From NCBI GenBank assembly GCA_905210905.1, contig CAJLYQ010000017.1, positions 1 to 30,583 of the forward strand: a DNA stretch of 30,583 nucleotides, in the 5' to 3' direction. The number at the start of each line of letters is the position of its first letter. The first letter of the stretch is position 1. Made by a program: the position numbers and the translations under genes. The notes below the pieces were generated by a model. It was not told where the DNA came from and did not search any database. It saw only the letters and a program-made list of their open reading frames with translations. The DNA comes from an uncultured Christensenella sp. (GTDB lineage Bacteria > Bacillota > Clostridia > Christensenellales > DTU072). This document shows, in pieces, positions 1-7,427 of the stretch.

Positions 1-1
1 T

Positions 2-88
2 TACGGGCAAATTAAACGCAATAACCGCCGTAACCGCTATAATCGTCAGTAAAACCATAAGACCTATTCTTTTCGCTGTTTTTTTCAT
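2..88 (-). CDS. Small membrane-anchored phage protein, 3' end cut by window edge
   Basis: Only the first 29 codons are visible. They begin MKKTAKRIG and continue with a hydrophobic stretch (about residues 10-26), which reads as a signal peptide or single membrane anchor with a basic N-terminus. The start codon overlaps the stop of the preceding gene in an ATGA arrangement, so translation is probably coupled. A position at the end of the tail module is where phages often carry holin, spanin or endolysin genes. The visible part is too short to choose among these. Confidence 0.55.
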   Translation of the reverse strand, partial: MKKTAKRIGLMVLLTIIAVTAVIAFNLPV

Positions 89-279
89 AACGTATCCCCT
101 TGTCCTGCCGATTGAATAAGGTAAGCAGCATAGGCTTCCTCGCATTTATCGAAAGTATCAATGCCGTTTACGCGCCCGTCGTAGAGCGCATAAATGACGT
201 TCTCTTTGCTTTCGCCTTTGTCTACAAGTGCTTTTATGTACTCGTTGATGTCAATTTGAACGATTTGAATCTTTCCCAT
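85..279 (-). CDS. Small uncharacterised phage protein (64 aa)
   Basis: A 64-residue soluble, mildly acidic protein with no family that I recognise. The start is supported by a strong AAGGAGGGG Shine-Dalgarno directly upstream of ATG at 279. The gene lies 10 bases after the TPI gene and overlaps the next gene by 4 bases, so it belongs to the same leftward late operon. Most of its sequence looks helical, with many charged residues. No catalytic motif is evident. Confidence 0.6.
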   Translation of the reverse strand: MGKIQIVQIDINEYIKALVDKGESKENVIYALYDGRVNGIDTFDKCEEAYAAYLIQSAGQGDTL

Positions 280-289
280 TTTCCCCTCC

Positions 290-1195
290 TTAACTTTCCT
301 CGTTATTGATTATTTGAGCAAACGTCGCCGCATTCGTTGAGGCTCCGCCGATAAGAGCGCCGCCGATCGACGGCTGACTAAGTATCTCCGCGGCGTTGCC
401 CGTCTTTATGTTTCCGGCGAACACTATAGGCAGCGTCTGTGCGACTTCTTGGCTATAGTGATTTCTCAAATATGTTTTTATGTACGATATCATATCTGCT
501 ATCTGCGTCGTAGATATTGTCTTTCCCGTTCCGATTGCCCATATAGGTTCGTACGCAATAATCAAGTTACCGTTTGTATAATCGGAGGCAGTCAAATCGG
601 AAAGAACGGTATCTATTTGATTTGCCACGTACGTTTCCTGCGTCTCTGCTTCTCGTATTTCCAACGGCTCGCCGACGCACAATACGACTTTCATGCCGAA
701 TTCCCTTGCTTTTTTTGCCTGTATGACGGCGATGCTGTCCGTTATCTCTAAATAAGTGCGTGCTTCGCTGTGCCCCACCAGAACGTACGAGCAACCGCAA
801 TCCGCCGCCATTTTTGCCGAAATCTGCCCGGTGTAGGAACCTGTATCCACGGCGAGCGGACTTATGTTTTGAATTCCTATACTTACCATAGACGTTAATC
901 CTGCCGCCGTTATTTTTGAATTAACGTAATCCAGATAACAAGCCGGCGGAAAGATTATAACTTTCTTCGTGTTATCTAAAACGAGCGACGTTCCGAAAGT
1001 TTCGAAAAAACTGTCGATCTCGCTTTTTATCTTGTTCATTTTCCAGTTCGCGCCGAACCATAGTGCCATAGCAATTCCTCCTTGAAAGACCAAAACCCGT
1101 GGACCCGAGCCTGCATTTTGCGCATAAATTTTCGTTATCACCGTGCCGTTCACGGTTACACTCTGAAGAGTAGTCGTTCCTGCTTTTATCGCCAT
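290..1195 (-). CDS. tpiA: Phage-encoded triosephosphate isomerase with N-terminal virion-like extension
   Basis: A 301-residue protein. Residues 43-301 form a full-length triosephosphate isomerase (glycolysis, dihydroxyacetone phosphate to glyceraldehyde 3-phosphate; the family is about 250 aa). The NWKMN motif gives N50 and K52. GHSEAR gives the catalytic H142 and E144. AYEPIWAIGTG (214-224) is the family signature with catalytic base E216 and the mobile phosphate loop. The GG of loop 8 is at 283-284. Loop 7, usually YGGS, reads FAGN (259-262), and the usual second residue after GHSE is A rather than R. Residues 1-42 are not TPI and resemble short VTVNGT-type peptides of phage appendage proteins. 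ATG at 1195 has a GGGGG ribosome site. A second, stronger start lies at 1069. The gene sits 13 bases after the tail fibre gene, so it is phage cargo. Whether it acts in the cell or on the virion is inference. Confidence 0.93.
   Translation of the reverse strand: MAIKAGTTTLQSVTVNGTVITKIYAQNAGSGPRVLVFQGGIAMALWFGANWKMNKIKSEIDSFFETFGTSLVLDNTKKVIIFPPACYLDYVNSKITAAGLTSMVSIGIQNISPLAVDTGSYTGQISAKMAADCGCSYVLVGHSEARTYLEITDSIAVIQAKKAREFGMKVVLCVGEPLEIREAETQETYVANQIDTVLSDLTASDYTNGNLIIAYEPIWAIGTGKTISTTQIADMISYIKTYLRNHYSQEVAQTLPIVFAGNIKTGNAAEILSQPSIGGALIGGASTNAATFAQIINNEES
1067..1083 (-). promoter_or_regulatory. Internal ribosome binding site and in-frame ATG inside the TPI gene
   Basis: On the minus strand AAGGAGG (1083-1077) is followed after 7 bases by ATG (1069-1067), in frame with the longer protein. 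The bases encode FQGGIAM, so one stretch is both coding and an optimal Shine-Dalgarno. Starting here gives 259 residues beginning MALWFGANWKMN, the normal start and length of a bacterial TPI. This favours two products from one gene, or TPI alone with the upstream 42 codons as a separate reading that lost its stop. Confidence 0.75.
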
Positions 1196-1208
1196 ATCTG
1201 CCCCCTTT

Positions 1209-3086
1209 TTACGGCAACGTTATGTACAGAGTGGATCCGTCCAAAGTCATCCCCGGAACGGAAGGCTGCATCCCGTAAAAAGCGTCCCAAAGCGCAGTAT
1301 CCTCAGCGATAAACGCACTTACTTTATTTGCCAGTGAAGTCGTGGCATTTTCCGTAAGTCCGACTATGGAATATATTTTAGACTCGGCAATAAGCGTAAA
1401 CGCTGCGGTATTCTGCCAGCCTGCCGTATTGTAAGTGAAATCGGTAAGTCCCATTTGTTGCAGGACTGTTTGGTTAACAGCACTGAATTCGCTTATAAAC
1501 AAGACTTGCAATATCGAGAATCCTTCGGTTGTGGCGTGACATACGGCAAGCCCGTAACCGCTTCCGCCGAATTTGCTTAAATCTACAGAGTACACACCTT
1601 GGTTTTGGTTTGTTTCCAGGACTTTAGCAATCTCGGGAGTTTCGGTCATACCCGTGCTAACGTCGTACGTAAGAGCAGTGCAGAACTCCGCCACCTTCTT
1701 TGTCGATATATTTGTGTTGAACACCAGTTTTGATATAGGCGCGCCTACGCGAAGAACACCGAAAAGTCCAAAGTCTTTATGAGCCTTGTTCCCTTTCAAT
1801 TCCGTACAGTTAATTTGAGGTTTATTGTCGAATTTCGTGTAATCTGCCATTAACGCAATATCCACAAAAGATCCGCTAAAAGCGTCGCCTGTCGAAGTAT
1901 AGTCGACGTCGTATGCAATATACGCATAAAGATGTCCCGATTGAAAACCTGTACGGCTATACGGGTAGACAGTCAGACTGTCCCGGTCGATATCGGTACC
2001 CGAATGCACATAAAGCGTCAGTTCGCTACTTCCAAAAGTTGGGCCGGGCAATTGCGAACCTGTAGTTACGGTGGAAAAATCGACGAGTACTATATGTGGG
2101 ACTTCCGTCGCAAATTTGTTAATACCGGAAACACTGTATACTTTTTCGGAAGAGTATGTAGAATATGCGGTCTCAACATTTGCCTTGTCGAACTTCGTAT
2201 CGTTAAGCGCTTTGCCCTGTTTGGCCGATAATGCTTTTGCAGGGTCGTCTGTAGTCAAGTCGTTCGTTATCGCGATCTTGTCTAGTTTTGTATTATTGAG
2301 TATTTTCCCTTGCGCCGCAGATAAAGGCTTCGTTCCGTCATCGCTCGTTAAATCGTCGACTATATCCGTTTTATTTACTTTGTTCGTAGACACATAATCG
2401 ATAAGCGTTTTGTTCTGTTTTATGTAATCGACAATTTCTTGAACGGTATCAAGCGTCAAATCGTCGCTTGCAAGTAACGTTTGTATTTTATCAATCAATT
2501 CCTTCAAGACTTTTCCCTGTAATGCCGAAAGAACCTTAGTCGAATCGCCCGACGTTAATCCGTTTACTATCGCCGTTTTGTCTAACTTCGCATCGTTAAG
2601 CGTTTTGCCCTGTTTTGCGCTTAACGGTTTATCGGTTTCACTGCTTGATAAATCGTCGACTATATCCGTAACATTGACTTTCTTTGAAAATTCGATTTCT
2701 ATATTTGCGATAGACGCATCTATGAGTTTCTGAACTTCTTCGTTATCTATCGTCGAACCCGTTCCCGAACCCGATACTTGCGGACAAACTATTTCGATTT
2801 CAACGCCTTCGGTGCCTTTGTCCGTGACGGTTACGCCGGCTTGTTCGTTTTTTGCCGCATTGCGAACAGTGCCCGTTACCTTTCCGGCAACAAAGCCGCG
2901 TTCGTTCAGTTCGGCAACAATACGGTTTATCTCGCTTACAAGCGAATTATTCTCGTCCGTTATCGCTCCTGTCAACGCTTTCTTTATATGTTCGGGCTTA
3001 TATCCCTGCGCCGTCGGTCTGTCCGGAAGATATGTCTTCCTTTTCAACGCGGCAACGATGGTATTCGTTATTTTTTCGATTGCCAT
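1209..3086 (-). CDS. Tail fibre protein with LSAxQGKxL repeats
   Basis: A 625-residue receptor-binding or tail-fibre protein. The N-terminal about 130 residues (MAIEKITNTIVAALKRKTY...) would attach to the tail. Residues 139-301 hold four units built on the motif (V/T)NDLTSDD.xKxLSAxQGKxLN, with LSAxQGK at 155, 186, 255 and 286. Between units 2 and 3 lies the familiar fibre spacer LASDDLTLDTVQEIVDYIKQ. Such repeats are typical of trimeric fibre shafts. Residues from about 310 on have low similarity to anything I know and would be the receptor-binding tip. ATG at 3086 overlaps the stop of the hub gene by one base (TAATG) and has a GGAG site. It is followed by the TPI gene 13 bases downstream. 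Confidence 0.85.
   Translation of the reverse strand: MAIEKITNTIVAALKRKTYLPDRPTAQGYKPEHIKKALTGAITDENNSLVSEINRIVAELNERGFVAGKVTGTVRNAAKNEQAGVTVTDKGTEGVEIEIVCPQVSGSGTGSTIDNEEVQKLIDASIANIEIEFSKKVNVTDIVDDLSSSETDKPLSAKQGKTLNDAKLDKTAIVNGLTSGDSTKVLSALQGKVLKELIDKIQTLLASDDLTLDTVQEIVDYIKQNKTLIDYVSTNKVNKTDIVDDLTSDDGTKPLSAAQGKILNNTKLDKIAITNDLTTDDPAKALSAKQGKALNDTKFDKANVETAYSTYSSEKVYSVSGINKFATEVPHIVLVDFSTVTTGSQLPGPTFGSSELTLYVHSGTDIDRDSLTVYPYSRTGFQSGHLYAYIAYDVDYTSTGDAFSGSFVDIALMADYTKFDNKPQINCTELKGNKAHKDFGLFGVLRVGAPISKLVFNTNISTKKVAEFCTALTYDVSTGMTETPEIAKVLETNQNQGVYSVDLSKFGGSGYGLAVCHATTEGFSILQVLFISEFSAVNQTVLQQMGLTDFTYNTAGWQNTAAFTLIAESKIYSIVGLTENATTSLANKVSAFIAEDTALWDAFYGMQPSVPGMTLDGSTLYITLP
2184..2372 (-). repeat. 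Second pair of fibre-shaft repeats within the tail fibre gene
   Basis: Encodes residues 239-301 of the tail fibre: two units of about 31 residues with KPLSAAQGK and KALSAKQGK cores. It is a diverged copy of the pair encoded at 2484-2672. The duplication is visible at protein level and partly at DNA level (for example the repeated bases coding for TDIVDDL). Confidence 0.8.
2484..2672 (-). repeat. First pair of fibre-shaft repeats within the tail fibre gene
   Basis: Encodes residues 139-201 of the tail fibre: two units with KPLSAKQGK and KVLSALQGK cores. Separated from its sister pair by 37 residues of spacer. Repeats of this kind can expand or shrink by recombination and change fibre length. 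Confidence 0.8.
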
Positions 3087-6000
3087 TACCTTTCTCCTTT
3101 CATTCTTCTGAGTAATTTATAAATAAATGTTATTTCATGTAGCACAAAGTCTTCGTCGGCATCGTTTTCTATGCGCAAAACAAGCGTTCCGAAAGTTTTC
3201 TTTACGGATCGAGAGCATAACGACGAGCCGTTTTCATCCGACATCAGGTTAGAAAACGCGATTTCTTCAAGATTGAGATTTTCCAAGTCGAACGGACGGC
3301 CCGTGTTCTTTATCTCGATCGAATACCCGTTGCCAGAACGCGTTTCAAAACTTACTTTCATCTTCCCTTCGGTAAGAGTGGTTACGCTTTCCAGTTGTTT
3401 AACGTAGTAATTCGTGCCGAAATTAAGCGCTCCCGTTTTCCAAGTCGCGGTCACGGGCACATCGCCGTAAATCTTCATTGATATATCCGGGGCAGCTTTC
3501 GCAAGTTCTTCGTTGTCGAACCATACGCCCGAAAAACTCAATCCGGGACTCTTCACAGCAAAATAAATACCGTTGTCGCGCGGACAAAAAAAACCGTTTC
3601 CGATAGGCACGAGAATAAAATCGATATTCGGCGGTTTCTCCGTTTCCGTATGTTTGTCGCCGTTTTGCGCGATCATCCACTTTTCGCCCGGAGTATGTTC
3701 GCAGATTATTTCGAGGTTGTCGTAATCTACCGACAAAACTTTTCTTTTCCCGTTACAAGTTCCTTCATAATCGGACGTAAAGTATATGTAATCGCCTTTT
3801 TTTACCGTTTCATACAAAAATCGCTCGGTATATTCGTCGGAAGACCCGTTATACTTTACCGACGCATAGTCCACGGAAAAGGAAAAAGTCCACGGTCCGA
3901 CTATTCCGCCGAGAACGCCTTTGAAAATCGTCCTGTTGTAAATTTTTCCGTCTATTTCCCCCGTAGGTGGGATAACTATATCGCCGGTTATTATCATAAC
4001 GGCAGGTCCGTAGTAACGATCAAATCCAAAGTTCGGGTATTTTACGTTGACGTAACAAGAATCCGCATAACCGTCGTTGAAAAAACATATTCTCCCTTCG
4101 TTTGTCCCGAAGCCGAGACGTTTTCCGTCGGTAATCCACGTCCTTACGGGACAGTTATCGAAAACGTACCATTCGTAACTGAACGTATCGGGCATATCCC
4201 CCGACTCCTTTCTCATGAATCTTCCGTCTGCGACGTAGACTTTGTCGTCTACCGCTAAAAAATATTTATCGTCGAAAACAACCGCCCGAGCGTCATTTAA
4301 CGAATGTTTTTTAAGAAGCGGAGCAACGGGTTTACTTCTCTCTTTCAAAAACCTTTGTTGCGACGCTACGTTTTCGCTTATCTCCAACCCGAACACCCCG
4401 TTTTCACTAAGCATAAGCATATCGGTACCGAGCACACCGAAACATTCGGCGTTGACGGCACCTTCCGTGATATACCCTCCGTTGTTCGGGTAATACTCGA
4501 TAATTCGTCCGCTTGCGTCGGTTTCGCTTACGCCGCTTCTTATGTACAACGTCGCTTCTTTATTCGATCTTTCCTTATAAACGGCAAGTTGCCCGTCCGA
4601 CAAGCGCTGATACCCTTTTATTGCCGAAGACGGTGACCCTAAGTACGCCGAACTTCCGGATTCGAAATAACAAAAATTGCCGCTTTTACCGTCTTTATCC
4701 GTATACCCAGAGTGCCAGTCTGCATTCGGATAATCCGGATTACCGCCGACGAATAATCTATCCGAATTGCCATTTAATCCAAACAGAGTACTTGCCGTAC
4801 ACTTCTCGATTTTTCCTGCGTCGGGATTATGCGCTTTATATTTAACGACTATAGAGGGAAGTTTTTCGGCACCTATACCGCCCCACGTTTCCGATATGTG
4901 CCGCACGACGGTTATTTCTCCGGTATACGGACAAATTGTGCCGACGTGCGTTTCTTCGCCGTCTTCCGAAGTATATGCGAGCGTGTAGCCGTAGCAAAAA
5001 GGGCCTTCGACTTTCTTATGCGTCGCATCAAAAAGTTTTTTCGTAATATGGTCGTAATCGCACACAAAAGTGCTGCCTGCGGGAAAAACTACGGAATCGG
5101 CATAAGTATAGGCCTGCCCGCCGTATCCGTCGGGAAACTTTGTTTTCATCTCTTTCCCTGCCCAATAATCGTACCTGTACAGCCAGTTTTCTCTTGTCGC
5201 TATAGCGTACGTGTTTGTTCCGTCGGTCAAACGACAAGCGTTCCAATCATCTGTAATCGGTTCCCACTTTACGTTTTTCTCTGCGCCCGCAGAATCAGCG
5301 TATGTAAACTCGATTCGATCCCGCAAAGTACCTGCCGTTCCTTTTCCGGAAATAAACAATGTATGACCGCCTATATCGTAACCGTAATACAGGTTTTTCG
5401 AAGCGAATCCCGTTTTTACGAGTTGACTTGCATATATCTCACTGTTGGCAGAAGGCGCGGTAGTTGTCGAACTACGGATATTTGAAATAGTTGTAAATCC
5501 GTTTTTGCTTCTCCGAAGCAATATCCCCGTTTTGTGCGTATCGCTTTTCGACACCGATAAAAAGTATTGTGTATCGTTATACGTAAACTTATAAAATCCG
5601 CTTGTCTTGCGGTCGACATTATCTGCAATCAAAAGGTACGCTTCGTTGTTTTCGATAACGGAAAAAACGTTTTCTTTCCCTTCTGCGTCCGTCCACGTAA
5701 CTTGAGTTGATAAAACATCATTAACTACCGGTTCGACGGTAGGCTCGTCGGTGTACGCGTCCAGTCTATATTTTCTACTTATCTCCGAACAGTCCGCATC
5801 GTAAAACTTGTTAATTCTATAAGAAGAAAGCATGTTGCTTTTTTCACCGGCTAAAACAGCAAGTCCCCTGTCGCTATTGCAATAATCGCTTATAAAAGTC
5901 AGCGGAACGTATGCGTAAACGCTCTCCGCCACCGGCACAAACGCAAAGGTTCCGTTTCGTTCGGGAACAAAAACAAGATAATCTCCGCAACCGATTATAA

Positions 6001-6364
6001 AAACCTTACCGTCTTGTTCGTAAAACTTAGCGGGATTTGAAATTAGATCGCTATTCGTATAAGTCGTCGAACTAAGGATCCCGTCGGTTTTCACGAAAAA
6101 ATTACACGCAGCGTAAACTATTTCATACGTCTTCCCATGAAAACGTCCGACGTAATAACCGTCTATCGCTCCGGGAAAGACGTCTTCCGTCTGCTCCCAC
6201 CCGTGTCTTTTATGATTAACTCCGTTTCTGTTTACTATGTTGCGCATACTTGTCGCTCTTTCGGGCGAAACAGATACTGGGTTGTTCCATGCGTCGAGAC
6301 CTTTCAGATCCTTAATTGTGAAAGCGCTTTTTTCTCTTGCTTTAGGCGCGTTTAACCGTATCAT
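3086..6364 (-). CDS. Podovirus-type tail hub/nozzle protein (large)
   Basis: A protein of 1092 residues from ATG at 6364. That start overlaps the adaptor stop as ATGA and has GGAGG six bases upstream; a GTG six bases earlier is part of the ribosome site and is unlikely to be used. Residues about 40-60 (MRNIVNRNGVNHKRHGWEQ) and the long alternation of short beta-rich segments with many Tyr, Gly and Asp residues recall the beta-propeller tail-tube/nozzle proteins of short-tailed phages (T7 gp12, P22 gp10 type). The assignment rests on position (directly after the adaptor, before the fibre), size and overall character, not on a diagnostic motif. At about 1090 residues it is larger than the T7 (about 790) and P22 (about 470) versions. 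Confidence 0.7.
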   Translation of the reverse strand: MIRLNAPKAREKSAFTIKDLKGLDAWNNPVSVSPERATSMRNIVNRNGVNHKRHGWEQTEDVFPGAIDGYYVGRFHGKTYEIVYAACNFFVKTDGILSSTTYTNSDLISNPAKFYEQDGKVFIIGCGDYLVFVPERNGTFAFVPVAESVYAYVPLTFISDYCNSDRGLAVLAGEKSNMLSSYRINKFYDADCSEISRKYRLDAYTDEPTVEPVVNDVLSTQVTWTDAEGKENVFSVIENNEAYLLIADNVDRKTSGFYKFTYNDTQYFLSVSKSDTHKTGILLRRSKNGFTTISNIRSSTTTAPSANSEIYASQLVKTGFASKNLYYGYDIGGHTLFISGKGTAGTLRDRIEFTYADSAGAEKNVKWEPITDDWNACRLTDGTNTYAIATRENWLYRYDYWAGKEMKTKFPDGYGGQAYTYADSVVFPAGSTFVCDYDHITKKLFDATHKKVEGPFCYGYTLAYTSEDGEETHVGTICPYTGEITVVRHISETWGGIGAEKLPSIVVKYKAHNPDAGKIEKCTASTLFGLNGNSDRLFVGGNPDYPNADWHSGYTDKDGKSGNFCYFESGSSAYLGSPSSAIKGYQRLSDGQLAVYKERSNKEATLYIRSGVSETDASGRIIEYYPNNGGYITEGAVNAECFGVLGTDMLMLSENGVFGLEISENVASQQRFLKERSKPVAPLLKKHSLNDARAVVFDDKYFLAVDDKVYVADGRFMRKESGDMPDTFSYEWYVFDNCPVRTWITDGKRLGFGTNEGRICFFNDGYADSCYVNVKYPNFGFDRYYGPAVMIITGDIVIPPTGEIDGKIYNRTIFKGVLGGIVGPWTFSFSVDYASVKYNGSSDEYTERFLYETVKKGDYIYFTSDYEGTCNGKRKVLSVDYDNLEIICEHTPGEKWMIAQNGDKHTETEKPPNIDFILVPIGNGFFCPRDNGIYFAVKSPGLSFSGVWFDNEELAKAAPDISMKIYGDVPVTATWKTGALNFGTNYYVKQLESVTTLTEGKMKVSFETRSGNGYSIEIKNTGRPFDLENLNLEEIAFSNLMSDENGSSLCSRSVKKTFGTLVLRIENDADEDFVLHEITFIYKLLRRMKGER

Positions 6365-7014
6365 TCGCACCCTCCGTAAACGTCCGCAACGACTTTTTGA
6401 TTTTGATAAGCGGAATTTATTCTATCGGCTATACTGCTTTCGAACAAGTTTCTTGCTTGTGCCGCAAATTCCGGCTGCTCCTCTTCGAAAAGTTCCGACT
6501 TTACAAAGTACGGAATAAGAACGGCAAGTTCGTCGGGAACGTTGCTAAAAGTATCTTTATTCGACGTCTCGTCGGTAATGATGCTTTCTTGAGGTTCGTA
6601 CACTAACGTTATTTCGCAATCTTCCTCCTGTGCCGGAATTCTGATTACCGTATCCGTTTCCAAATCGTACCTATAATCCGACTCGTAAGAATCGGACGTT
6701 TCTTTTATAACTTTAATCAGACGGTAAAAGTCTGTTATTTTCTCACTTAGGTTTATTCTTTCGGCTTTTTTACCTTTATACATTTCAAAAGTATGAGTTT
6801 TCAAAGGTAGCGCACCGACTGCCGACAATCTTAACAGTGCGCGATTGATGCTTTCGTCCATATTAACGAGATATTTTCCGTATTCCGCGTCGTACTCGAG
6901 ATTCGCGATATTGTCGCACATGTCGCCGTCAAGCGATGTTATCTTGTCGGAATAATTAGTAAACATCAATTTCAAGGCTGCGACTTTTACGTCGCCGATA
7001 GTTATCTTTCCCAT
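6361..7014 (-). CDS. Head-tail adaptor-like phage protein
   Basis: A 217-residue, mostly helical acidic protein (MGKITIGDVKVAALKLMF...). The clean AGGAGAAGT ribosome site places the start at 7014. It lies between the coat/decoration genes and the large tail hub gene, the usual place for the ring adaptor that joins portal and tail (T7 gp11, P22 gp4 or HK97 gp6-like). A segment near residues 160-195 (VPDELAVLIPYFVKSELFEEEQPEFAAQARNLF, here split by sense) matches the C-terminal helices common in such adaptors. The stop overlaps the next start by 4 bases. Function is inferred mainly from gene order. Confidence 0.65.
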   Translation of the reverse strand: MGKITIGDVKVAALKLMFTNYSDKITSLDGDMCDNIANLEYDAEYGKYLVNMDESINRALLRLSAVGALPLKTHTFEMYKGKKAERINLSEKITDFYRLIKVIKETSDSYESDYRYDLETDTVIRIPAQEEDCEITLVYEPQESIITDETSNKDTFSNVPDELAVLIPYFVKSELFEEEQPEFAAQARNLFESSIADRINSAYQNQKVVADVYGGCE

Positions 7015-7026
7015 ACTTCTCCTATG

Positions 7027-7055
7027 GTTCGGAGGACGTATGCCGTTCTCCGAAC
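7027..7055 (-). other. Perfect hairpin between decoration and adaptor genes
   Basis: GTTCGGAG (7027-7034) and CTCCGAAC (7048-7055) are exact inverted repeats with a 13-base loop. The hairpin lies in the only sizeable gap (80 bases) of the leftward late operon and ends about 7 bases before the adaptor ribosome site. No T-run follows it on the coding strand, so it does not look like a classic terminator. It could adjust mRNA stability or the ratio of the abundant head proteins to tail proteins. Confidence 0.5.
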
Positions 7056-7094
7056 TTTTACCAAATTACATTACTTTCAAACAAATAAAACCTG

Positions 7095-7415
7095 TTATTC
7101 GAGAGCGACGACCCCGACGCTCGGAGTACCCGTGCTCACGACAACGATTTTGCCTTTGTTGGTTCCGCTTACGTTCTTAAAACGTCCGCTTTCGAGTTTC
7201 AGCAGGCTCACCCCTGCCGGAACGGCAAACTTTTTGTCCGAGACGCCTTGGATTCCGTTCCCTGCCTTAACTGTTATGTCGGTCGCGGAACTTCCGCTGT
7301 TTTGCACCACGAGAATAAGTTTTTCGTCGCCTTCGTTCCACGACAACGCTTTCGCCGTATCCGCAGTCAATGCAGTTAAAGTTACGGTTGCTATTTCGTT
7401 TCGATTTACGCTCAT
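7095..7415 (-). CDS. Small beta-rich phage head decoration/head-fibre-like protein
   Basis: A 106-residue protein starting at ATG 7415 behind AAAGGAGGTG, 12 bases after the coat gene stop. The sequence alternates short hydrophobic strands with Ser/Thr/Gly/Asn turns (LILVVQNSGSSATDITVKAGNG), consistent with an Ig-like or jelly-roll fold. Proteins of this size and composition directly after the coat gene are commonly capsid decoration or head-fibre proteins. No specific family is certain. Confidence 0.65.
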   Translation of the reverse strand: MSVNRNEIATVTLTALTADTAKALSWNEGDEKLILVVQNSGSSATDITVKAGNGIQGVSDKKFAVPAGVSLLKLESGRFKNVSGTNKGKIVVVSTGTPSVGVVALE

Positions 7416-7427
7416 TACGCACCTCCT

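Noticed and set aside
290..1069. TPI as an ordinary host chromosomal gene outside the prophage
   Set aside because: It lies between phage tail and late genes with operon-type spacing, is fused to phage-type sequence, and no pgk or gapA neighbours are present.
2184..2672. CRISPR-like array from the regular repeats
   Set aside because: The repeats are in-frame coding units of a tail fibre with similar, not unique, intervening sequence.
3650..5485. Several plus-strand open frames of 100-220 codons opposite the tail hub gene
   Set aside because: They are shadows of the 1092-residue hub gene, broken into pieces and without ribosome sites or protein-like composition.
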